64,000 nucleotides of DNA. Source: Opisthocomus hoazin. Lineage: Eukaryota > Chordata > Aves > Opisthocomiformes > Opisthocomidae. A model generated the notes under the pieces. It searched no databases. It worked only from the letters and a program-made list of their open reading frames with translations, and was not told where the DNA came from. Made by a program: the position numbers and the translations under genes. The DNA is taken from NCBI RefSeq assembly GCF_030867145.1, contig NC_134433.1:11483216-11547215 (forward strand), written 5' to 3'. The first letter of the stretch is position 1, and each line of letters starts with the position of its first letter. This document shows, one piece after another, positions 46,401 to 58,400 of this stretch.

Positions 46401-49400
46401 TATGATAGGACAATTATTCTGTAAAGGAACTCATTTTTTGAATGGTAAATTAGTCTTCTAATTATTACTGTTTCTCTAGATAAGTTACTCTGCTCTTCCA
46501 TTTGTAATTTGTCATCAATATAAGGCAAGTAAAAGTCCTGGAATCTGAAAAAATGCACAATATGTACTTACTATGATATCACTTTGCTCCCTATCCAATA
46601 TACTGCTGCGTCCCAGGAGGGACCCTGGTGAATGCTGAAATGATGACTCCATCACCCCCACATTACGTATCTTTGTATTTTGGAAATCAAATATAGCGGG
46701 TGTTTTCTTTATGTTGTGTTAAGTTCAGGTTTGACTTTACACAGTGGGTTTTTGGCCCTTTCTGAGTTGTCCTGTGCGGCCTGCTGTAGGTGACCCTGCT
46801 TCGGCAGGGGGGTTGGACTAGATGACCCACAAAGGTCCCTTCCAACCCCTACTATTCTGTGATTCTGTGATTAAGAGGTAATTCTCCTACCGTTTTTATC
46901 TTAGCTGCTAGGTAGTAGCAGAAACTACCTGTCAGAGCAATAGAAGCCTATAAAAACTGAGAAGTTGTCAAGATTAGTTCAGTGCTGTCCTTTTAAATAA
47001 CTGTCAACCCTGAATTCTTTCAAAGTAGAAAGCAGTTGCTTGAGAAAAGAGATCTGACTGAATTTCCTCCGTGGTAATATTGTTCAACAGATAGCTTGCT
47101 ACTGCTGTGTCTTATAACACCTGAATTGTATCGTGTGTTCTATGTGTTTTAAATTTTTTTTTTTCACTCAAGTCTTATTTCCTGAAAAGGCTTAAGGGTG
47201 GTTTTAATTACTGTGCTTACTACTGTACTATATGGTCTCTTTCCATTTGAATACCAGGGCAAGGGCAGCAACGTTCTTCAGCTCCAGCAGCAAACCCAGC
47301 ACCCAGCAAACCACAGCAACAAAATGGCAAACTGTCAGTAGCAGGTAAGAGCAATACTGGGTAGGAGTTCTGGTTTCCATTTGTGCAGTGCAAAACTAGA
47401 CTTTAAATTTAAAAATGATGCTTTCTGTAATGGTGTTGCTGAAGAAACACTCCATTAAGGCCTAACCCATAGCTTGACAAGGTGAATTCTCTCAAGAGGC
47501 TTCTGTACACTTGGATTCAATAATAAAATTTTAATAATAGGGAAAAAAATCCATCCCTCTTGTTCCTCAAGGAAAAAAAGTAGAAAACAACTTTGACAGA
47601 GCAGTGGAAGCTGAACATCTAGTCTGGTGCAGTTTTGTATTCTTGAAGCAGTGCTTTGTGGACACCCAAGTAGGCTGCAGGTTGCAGCTGGCCAACATGT
47701 GTGTTATTAATGCTGAGATACTGAGGGCACACAGTTTAGGTGGTACAGGACTGAAATTATTTGATAGTACATCTATAAATACATTTTTTTGATCAAGGCT
47801 TTAAATAGTGAGACACTGCAAAAGGCAGTCAATTTAAATGTCAGCCTGTAGACTTTTTTTGAAGCAAAAAAAAGTTGCCAGTCCTACCTCTTGGTACTGC
47901 TTTAACCTGTCTGTGTTCTTTACCCCTGTGTTTAAAAAGTGTTTTGACATAGTAAAATTTTGACACTTGTGTACTGCAGCAGAAAACAAGCTCTTCCTGT
48001 ACTTAAAGCTGATCAGAAGAGTTCTGTGCTTAGACATTGACACGAGTCAGCTTAGAATTAGCAGTATTGCTTTGTCAGGAAATTATTTGATTGTGGCTTA
48101 CCATTCCTAAGTTGTTCCCCCAAGTGGTGTAGATCTAAAGCTTGATGTGCCATCTTTTAGAGAATTTACTGCTAACTAGTTGTTTCCCACTTAGACCGTG
48201 TTAAGGTGATTGACTCTAGACACATCTCCAGTTCCAGTGTAAGTGCTCTAAAGGTCTGTGAGTGTCTCTTCTGCAGCAGTTTGCAGCCGAGAATACTTGT
48301 GACCAAGAGTAGAAGTGATTTAACAAACTTTTAGCCACTCTCTGGTGCCCACACAGCACAGTGAATGGAGCTTTTTAAGTACCTACCTAGTGTTAAGTGT
48401 AACTTCGCCTTCTATGCAGCTCCCCATAGTGTGGTGGGACAAGTTCTGCCTGACCTTGCACCGTGAGCTGGCTTTTGTCTACAAGGCTGAAATTCTTTAT
48501 GCTTTGTTGTGGTTTTTGAAAGGTCCTGCTGCTCCGAAGTACCATGCTCCCTCAAACCAGTTTGGTAAAGTGAGCGCTTCCAGCTCAGTGAAGACACCAG
48601 GGGGATCACAGGCCAAAGTAGTGCCGATTGCCAGCTTGAACCCTTACCAATCTAAGTGAGTTATTGTGGTTTGCCAAGTATTACTCAATGTCACAGGCAT
48701 GAAGGAACAATAGCTGCTTTAGTGCTCTCTTATATATGAATCTCTGTCAAATCATTCTTTGAATTCTTTTGACCTTATTGGTTGACTTCAAACAAACAAA
48801 ACCAACAATAACAACCACCCAGAGAAACAAACAAACAAAAACTCTATAGAAACAGCTGAAAGGGTTCTGGTTTGCTTTTTGTTTCTTGTTTTTGTTTTCG
48901 TAGGGGGGGGGTTGTGTTTTGTTGTGGTTTTTTTTTCTTTTTGTTTTAAATTTCATCAACACTCCCAATAATCTGAGATTTGCCTCTTGCATTGTGTTGG
49001 TGAAGGTACCCTGCTGAGCTTGATAGGTTTTTAATACTTTAGTTGAAAATCAATTGATTTCTCTTTTTTTGTCAAAAGCAACCTTCTTTTTGGTAACTTA
49101 ATGACAAAACAGCTCAGTAAGCTATTCACTTTGGCTACTGTTCTGCTCAAAAGCATGAGGATGTAATTATTCTGTGAATGGCATTTTTAAGTTATGCAAA
49201 CTGATTTGATTACCCAAGTTAAATGCGAATCCTATAATTGAGCTCTTGAGTACTAGCATTGCCTTTCAGAACAGGCAAACTGCTGTATGAGAAATGTACC
49301 CTAGAAGAGTAGAAGATTTGAGGCCTGCTTCTATGCAGGATTGTGTGCTACTATTGTCATACTAGATGCTTTATGGCTGGCTTTGTTGCGTTCGCTACAA

Positions 49401-52400
49401 CTTTCTGCCTTTAATGGTCTAGGCTATTAAAATAGAAAGCAGCAGAAAAGCAGGTACAGTGGCTGAGGTGCAGTGGGAAGATTCTGTTAAATAGTAACAC
49501 TCCACTTCCAAAGGTTTGTCAATTTAATCTCTTCTTTCAAAAAAAAGACACAGAACAGTGATTTCTCGCCTGATTTCAGGTGGACCATTTGTGCTCGTGT
49601 TACCCAAAAAGGCCAGATCCGCACATGGAGCAACTCCCGTGGTGAAGGAAAGCTCTTTTCTATAGAGCTAGTTGATGAAAGCGTAAGTGTCGTATGTTGA
49701 GAAAAAGATAATGTATAGCAGATGCTGATGAACTGTTCATAAAGACAGAACAGAGGAAATAAAGTGTATTATAGGAAATAGGTTTTTTTATTATGACTGA
49801 AGCTTGTATTCCTGTGTTCATTAAGCTGAGCATCAATGACCCAGTTTTTATCCAGAATGAAGTCTTAAATGTGTGGCATTACTGATTATTTTTCATCAAA
49901 GTCTATAGTGTGTGACTAAATTTTTGCAGCTTCAAAATATAGCTGTTTATGGAAACTGACAACCTAATACTTAGGTTTGTGGTGGTTTTCTGTAGATTGA
50001 GAAAGAGGTCTCATTCTTGCTTGGATACATCTTACAAACCGAGGAGGGAGAGGAGCATCGCCTCCCAGTTATAAGCTTTCATTTTCATGACGAAATGATA
50101 GTACAAATTATTGTAATACTAGGAAATTTCATCTGCGGTTTGTTTGGGGAACAGTATCTGGTTAATCTAACTAAACTTGCAGTTTGTCAAACCTCTTATC
50201 AAATTACAGCCTTCTGTTGTGAAAACAAACAAGATTCTACTAGATTATGTTTAGTATAAAATGTGCGGTTAATGATGTAACGTGTTATCAGCGATTTGTT
50301 TTCTCTGCACACTGTCTGTATTCAAATTTTTAAAAGAAAACACAGTATTTATATCTAGTGAGTTTATAATTGTTACTAATTTTTACTTAGATTTGACATC
50401 ATGTATGAGTGGGTGATCTCACAATATACTGTGTGCTGACTTGTGGAGCTGGGTGATCTATTTGGATTTTTGTTTTCTTTTCATGTAATGGCAATTAATG
50501 CCAGTTTTACAAGTTATTTTTCAGAGGTGTGTATATGATACGTAGTTCTTATTCAAGTCTCATTAATATATCTAGACCTTCAGAATGAAATGCATATGAG
50601 ATTTGATGGTCAAGTATAGAATATGTCATTTTACCTGTAACTACAAATGTGAGAAGAATGTTTGTTTCTCACATCCCTGGAGCTAGCCTGGCAGACCACG
50701 CTGTGTCTGTAGAACTGATGCCACTTAACACTGCAAAGGATTTCTTTTTATTTTTTTTCATGATGAATTTCGGTTCTGACCAGCTCTCCTATTTTCCTGC
50801 AGGGTGAGATTAGAGCTACTGCATTCAATGATCAAGCAGACAAGTTCTTTCCACTCATAGAATTGAACAAGGTATGGTAGCATTGTGCTTTCATAGACTG
50901 ACATGAGCTAGAAAAGAGGAACTTCAGCGTAGCAAGGATTTTTAAAGGTGAACACAATCTATTTTCTCTGTCTGACTTCTGATAATATCCTCTGTTTCAT
51001 TGCTTTCTCCTGTAGGTATATTATTTTACCAAAGGCAATTTGAAGACTGCTAACAAGCAATATACAGCTGTTAAGAATGACTATGAGATTACATTCACTA
51101 ATGAGACTTCAGTTGTGCCCTGTGATGATGCCCAGCATCTTCCATCTGTTCAGTTTGAGTTTGTATCCATCTCTGACTTGGAGAACACACCCAAAGACTC
51201 AATTGTTGGTCAGTCTAAGTAGAAAAATGGCAAGCTCTAAAGCTTTGAAGTTTTACTTTTGTGCCCTGAATACTGGGGAGGTAGTGAGCACACAGTGCTT
51301 TGAGTGTTGTGATCTCTTAAATGAAGTTACCCAGTGATGGCTGCCGTTAAAAATGCCTTGGACAGTTTTCCTGTTAAGATGTCTTTGCCCTGTTCTGCTA
51401 ACAATATATAATGCTTTTTCTTGAAACTTGTACTTCAAACTAAAGACACTACATTATACTTGTTTATTGTATTATAATCATTGTTTTCCACAGAAAATGG
51501 CTGAAAGAAAAATGTCCTTGCTCAGCACGTGTGCATTTCATACCTTCCGTGGTCTTGCTTTCTTTTGCTATCTAATTATCGCTGTAGTGATTTTGGCATA
51601 ATTCATTGCATTGAAGTCCAAGTTGCATGACTGTTTTGGCTTGCTTGTGAAGTATTGAAGGTTTGTTTTTCTGTAATTTGTTGGGCAGAGTACTCCGGAA
51701 AAATCAGAGGCTTGGGTGGGGGCGAGGGTTCTCAGGTTTCACAGGCACAAGATGCCTGTGATTCAGAGGCATTCAGCTAGGAATTTTAAAGGTAGGTCTG
51801 TAATATTAAAAATGGTATATTTTTAGGGAGTGCAAAGGGGATTGCATTAGCTCTTACTATCCAAACATGCAATTTATGGTTGCGGGGCTACAGTGATGGC
51901 TCTCGCAAGCTCCTTCTTTGTGTTACAGCCACTTTGAAACCCTTTGCCTGAGAGACTTGTGCTTAAACAGCAAGCGTGTGTGTTACAGGATCAGGGCTAA
52001 AGTCGTTTGACAGAATGTGATGGGAAAAGATAGTACAATGCCTTGATCTCACTAATGTGATGAGGCTTGCATTCATGAATATCTTAATGAATTCGTCAAT
52101 AAAATTAAAGCACTGAAGAGTTCTGTAGGGGAGCATTCCTACCATAATACACTTAATTTCCGTATCAGATTTGATTTGAATAAAAAGCTAGGATACAAGG
52201 TAAAAATCTGACACCAGGATTGAATTCTTCTCTTGTGATCTTGTATTCTCCAATTGTGACCCTTGAGTAACTAACAAAATTGTAACTGTTTTTCAGATGT
52301 AATTGGAATTTGTAAGAGCTATGAAGATGTCACTAAAATTACAGTGAAAGCTAACAATAGGGAAGTATCGAAGAGGAACGTGCATCTGATGGATACATCA

Positions 52401-55400
52401 GGGAAACTGGTGACAGCTACGCTGTGGGGAAATGAGGCATGTGCTCTCTTTACCTGTTCTTAAGCAAAGGTTCCTTTGTGTAGGGTGAGGAAATGAGTGT
52501 GCTGTTGTCATCTGAGATGGGCATAGCACTGAGACAGAGTCCTGGGTGTTTAAAGATCAGGGGCAGGGAGAAGGTGAAAGACTGTCTGGTTGCATTCAGG
52601 TGTGATGTTCTTAACCTTTCTCTGACAAACTGCTGACATGATCTGACTAATGTGTTCTGAACAACTGCAGACATTATGTCTCAAGCCCAAAGACTGAAGA
52701 TAACAGGCTTCTGGTTTAGGAAAGGATACGAGTTGCAGTTTGATTATGGAGCAGCCCGGTGGCTACGGCTGTCTCTTCTGAGATGAATTTTATTTGTGGG
52801 GTGATACATATTACCTGCATAAATTGCTGCTTAACTAGAGGGCTGAGAGGCTGTGTCTCAGACTAGGAGTTTAAAGCATCAGAGCCTTGGAATTGAAAGT
52901 TTGAGTAGTTGCAGTAAACTGCTTCTTGATCCTTTTAACAGGCTACTTTGTTTTCCACCAGTGTTACAGGTGCTTAGGGATTTATGTTCCACACTATAAA
53001 ATGGGAGTGATCCTGCCAGCTTGACAGTGATGCTTTATCGCTAAATGATCAAGTGCACTGATATTGTAGGTAGCTAAACACTATTAACCATCTGCTGATA
53101 TAAATGAAGTAAACTGAAGTTCAATACCGCAAAGTTTTGAGGTTGAACCAGCTTGTTATAGGAGAGGCTACGGGTAATCAGTTCCTGGGATAACTCTTCC
53201 AACAGGGATTAGGGTCTGCATTTTCCAAAGGCAAATCTGTTGCTTGCTTGTAGAATAGAGACAATGACAAGTATTGAGGGGAAGGGACTTATTATGGCTT
53301 GCAGCTGGCACGGTTAGGGTTAGAATCTGTATCTCCTTGATAACAGTCACTGCCCTGACTGCTGGGATATGTCTTGTGTTGGTTTTGCGTCTCATGGATA
53401 CAGTGAATGCTACTGCTAACTCCAGTCCAGAAAATCTGTACCTTTCAAAACCTCTCTAATGCCAAGAGGTGTTCTGTTAGTGTCAGACTTTACTCAGATA
53501 ACAAACTAATGGCAATTGAACAGCATTAAAGCAGCTATACGAGATTAAAAACAGAAAATGGACAGTAGAGAAAAAATATTTGGTCAGCATACCTACACTT
53601 CTATTTTTTGAGTTGTAGTAGAATAGACATGATTGGCTCAGTTAAGACAAGTGAGTTCTTTCATCTCTTAAAAGAGTCTACACTGACCAAATAATTTCTC
53701 CTGTTTGGAGAAGCCTCCATTCCTATAACCTATCTCCCTTTCTAAAATCCTTGTGTAAAAACTCCTCATGGAGTGGACCAATCCTTTTTTTTTTTTTTTT
53801 TTTTTCCAAATCAATGGTGTGATTTAAGGATTCTCTGGCCCCAGGAAATGAGGTGTTTGGATTACAGTTTTAATTGTTAGCTGCCATTTCTTAAACTCCT
53901 AGTGATATCGTGACCTTCTAAAAACAGTAAAATAGTTTAATTCAGATTTGGTCTCTTGTCATGATCTGTGAATTATGACCACAAGTTCAATACCTTTACT
54001 GTAGGGTGCTACTAATGTTTTCTGTTTTTTCACACATGCAGGCTGAACAGTTTGATGGTTCTAGACAACCTGTGATAGCCATCAAAGGAGCCCGAGTCTC
54101 TGATTTTGGTGGTAGAAGCCTGTCTGTCCTGTCCTCGAGTACAGTTGTCATCAACCCTGATAGCCCGGAGGCTTTTAAGCTCCGAGGATGGTATGACTGT
54201 GTGTTTATGTTGATTCTTTCCAGCCTGCTGTGGAGTATTTGTTTTATTCTCGTTCTCTCTACTTGGGCAGTCTGTATAGTACTGAAGAAAGGTAGCAGAG
54301 GATATGGATTCCAGGGTTACAGAGACTTCCTTGAAAGCCCTAGAGCCTGAGAGGCTGTCCTTTTTAAGCTGTTCAGTTCAAAAGCTTGTAATTCCATGAC
54401 AGACCTTGAAAAACTGAGATAGGAGTAGTACGCGCTGACCCGAGGCCTTGGAGGGTAGCATGAAATCAGACTTGACCAGCTCTACTTTCTGAGGCATTGT
54501 CTGAGAGAACAGTATTTTTTCCACGGGCTTTTTCCATTGTGTGGAATCTGATACGCGCTCTGTTAGTATGGACTGGAGGAACTATGTTGACTGCTTCCAG
54601 CGTCTCTTCTTTATCAGATATTTTTCAGACAGCGAAATAACATTTTTACTGTTGTCAGGAAAACAAAGTGATTTCTTGGTGGTTTGTTGCTTCTGCTGTA
54701 GCTAGTTGCAAAGTTGTCTGCTGTAACTACTAATATGGGGAGATGTGGCGTATATACGAATAGGGCTGAGTGCTGACAGTGTCGGATTTGTGAATCCTGG
54801 GTTTTCAGGTTCTAGTTAAATCACCCAAAGATGGATAAAATGTAATGGCATTCTCCATTTGTCATTGAGCTCTGGTTCTCCCATACTTCAGAAGACTGTT
54901 GAAGATAAAACTGATTGTGGGCCTCAGCTATTACTGTCACAGTTTAATGAAGTTCAGTTTTTGAATCTTGTTGGTGTTTTTCTTAAATCACAAAGAACAC
55001 CAGATCGGGATGGCAGTACAACCTTTTGCTGAAAAGCAGTGCTTTCTTATTTTAACAGAGGAAGCGTAATCTGTTCAATGGTATTTGCTTTTTCTTTCGA
55101 AGCTGCTGTGAAGATAATGGTAGCATGTAATTTAATTTTAATTATGGAAATATCTTGATGCCCTTAAATCTTGTTATCTGACTGCCTTTAAGAAGCATGC
55201 AGTGCGTGGTTTGACCACTAGCTGGCAAACAAATTGCAGTTATATAGAACAAAGCTGTCCTTCTTTTGTGGGTTTATAAAATACTGTGCTAATTAAGTCG
55301 GACTATTAACTTATTCTGAAATGCTATTTTTGTTTGCAATATACACAAATTACTGTAATTGTTTCCTTTGCAATCATTGATAAAAAATCCTTCATGTATT

Positions 55401-58400
55401 ACGTACATGAAACTAAATGTAAGCTTTTGAGAAGTCTGTATGGTCTGCTATCCAAAAATAGAAGTGCATCTTTGTCGTTCCAGGTTTGACTCTGAGGGGC
55501 AGCTTCTGGAATGTGCCTCGATCTCTGATGTGAGGGGTGGGCCAGCAGCTGGGACGAATACCAATTGGAAAACTTTGTTTGAAGCCAAATCTGAGAACTT
55601 GGGGCAAGGAGATAAGGTAAAGCTGAGTACAAGCCTTGTGTATTGGGGACAAAATAAAAAGCTAGACTTTATGCAGACATTCTGCTTATTGAAGTAGTCT
55701 GGTTGTCGAGCAGTATGCGCTTACTCTGTCAGAATTTATGCTATTAAACATTTTTTTTGCAAATGCATTCAAGCTTGTAGCTGATCTTTTGACATGATAC
55801 TATGTTTGCAAGAGAATTCTAAGCCTTGTATAAATGGGGGGGGGGGGGGGGGGAGTTCACCCCAAAGATGTTTATATAAATACCACAAAGTGTTCTAGGA
55901 GAAACAGGTGCATTAGGAGGAAGTGGCTTTCAAGGGTGCACACTTGGTCAATAGAAAAGCTAGGAATGAAACCCAGGTCTCTGGCATTCCAGTCCAGTAA
56001 CATCTCTAGGCTTTATACTGCTTCTTGACTTATTTTTAATTTTTTTTTTCTTCTTCAAACTTAAGTGCTAAGCCATTAGGGATACACAAGAACTTCTGTC
56101 TAAGAAAAAAAAAAAAACCTTTACCTGTAATTCAGCTATTTTCTCTGAGATTTTTTGCACATGCTTCGTAAGCAACTTCTGTTTATCTGTTAAAAGACTT
56201 TACTGTGGTCTTAAACCATTAGGATGATTATTTTAGTATGGTGAGTGGGTATTTTGTTCTGTAGGCTATAGTTTAATCAAATGCTTATCTGTAACACTAC
56301 ACAGTAGGCTTTCTGTTTTTTGTATTGGCTCCCAAAAGAAGCATAGGAAAGTGCAGAATCTTAATCCTGTGAAAAAGCAAAGATTTGAACAGACACAATG
56401 GAGAAGCAAATATGCTTTATCTAAAGAAAACCTAGCAATTGGAGTTTCCTGCAATGGAAACACAAAATAATCTTGCTGTAGGGGCTTTATTTAACATAAT
56501 GGAGGCCTGAAAATGATTGCAACAGAGGGGTTGATTTACAGTTTCCCAATAATCCATAGCTGTTAAGCTTTCTAATCCTAAGTATCCAAGTATGGGTGCC
56601 TTGCTTTGTAGTTAATTCAGAATTGGAAAACATTGAGTATTTTGAGGCTAATGTTGCACACTCACTCTCCTAGGCGGATTATTTTAGCTGTGTGGGCACA
56701 GTTGTACATCTGCGCAAAGAGAACTGTATGTACCAGGCATGTCCCTCTCAGGATTGCAATAAGAAAGTGATAGACCAACAAAACGGACTGTATCGTTGTG
56801 AAAAGTGTGATCGTGAATTCCCCAACTTCAAGTACCGCATGATGCTTCTGGTAAGTAAATGAATTAGAGGAGAGTGTGTTTCTTGCCAGTTTCCTTGTAC
56901 AGTCCAAATAGAAATCGTTCGAGAGGATGGGATGTTAGTGCTGTTTGTCTGTCTGTGGCGCCTGTGGGTTAGAGGATATTTAAGTTGCTTGTATGCTGTA
57001 CCTAAGTGAGGGATGTTTCGTTGAGCTGATTAGCAGTTTGTTTTCCTAGTGCTCCAATTAAAAGCTTTTCTCTTTGCCAGAAAGTTGATGCTAGCTCAGT
57101 TGATTCTGGTTTCCAAGTGTACTATGCGGTGCAGAGTACAGATGGCCTACGCCTCTTCAGTAGTGAAGATAAACTGAAGTAAAATGGCATTTCTGGAGAG
57201 CAGTAATTGCACTTTTACAGCTGCTACCTATATTTAGTACATTTTTTTTGGTAGGTATTGTTCTGTCTCATGCTTTAATGGAGCCTGCTTCAGAAAGTTG
57301 TCTTGAGGATTATTATTGTGATGCCCACTTACACGATAAGCATTGAACCTTCTTCTGTTCTACATTATAAGTTAGAGTTGTATCTGCTTCTTAGAAATGC
57401 TGTGCCAGGTGGGCATGCAGAGAGAAGGGAACTATCCCTGCAGTCTCACTAAAACACAAACTGCTTCTGAATAATTTCTAGCGGATAACTTCTAGGAATA
57501 CATGAACTACTTTACATAGCAGAATCATTCTCGTAGAATATAAAGGGGATACTGAGGGTACAGTCGTGGCCTTCAGAACAGTGTGTTTCCTATTTTCCCT
57601 TTCCTAATTGTCAAAGCAGCCAGGAAATGTATGCAAGGCTAGTATGTGATCTTTTTACTGCTCTGTCTTGTCCTTGAATGTTCTGATAGTTTCCTCATAA
57701 CACAGTGTTACAAGTGTTTATGCTCAAGTACTCAGGTATGTACAGAGTAAATGCAGATTTCAGTTTTGTAGGTGTCCACCTTGGTGGTTGTTGTTCTGGG
57801 CTACCTGTTCTTGCTCACAGCTCATCAGTGACAGCAGAACAGAGCTGAATATCCGTCAGTGTGTACCACTGTGATCTTGTTGGCCTTTTCCTGTGACACA
57901 ATGTACTGTCAAAATTAACTTACCTTAAGTTACTGTGACATTCTATGGAGCTTAAAAAAAGTTTTTTCTTTTTAGGTGACCATTGCAGACTGTCTAGAGT
58001 ATCAGTGGGTGACTTGTTTCCAAGAGTCAGCAGAATTCATTCTTGGGCAAAACGCGGCTTTCTTGGGAGAACTGAAGGAAAAGGTCAGTCAGCTTACTGT
58101 ATTTTTAGTAAATGTCTAGAAATTGAACTGTGCTTCACATCTTGTTGTTGGGCTGCCCTCAAATTTTTTTGCGTGTTTTTATCTTCCTGGTAAGGAAATA
58201 TTCTTGTAATGTTGACTTTGAAGGCATCTTGAAGAAAGGTGCAAGGTGTGTGTGGAGCACCAGTGCTGATCCATCAGAGAGCATGCTCTCATCACTGTGT
58301 GTGCACATGTCGCACTCCTAAGTCAGCAGAGGTGGCAAAGGCAGCGGGTTATGTTCACGTAGTTGCTGTGGAAATTAACAGCATTATTAAAACATGCAAA

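Larger units (their letters stand above)
42494..47257 (+). other. RPA1: RPA1 intron 5
   Basis: At 4.8 kb this is the longest RPA1 intron. It holds a 13-G run (45670-45682), a CRE beside an X-box-like half site (45971-45996) and a CR1 3' end (46769-46872). No coding exon is recognised in the remaining A/T-rich sequence. Confidence 0.75.
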
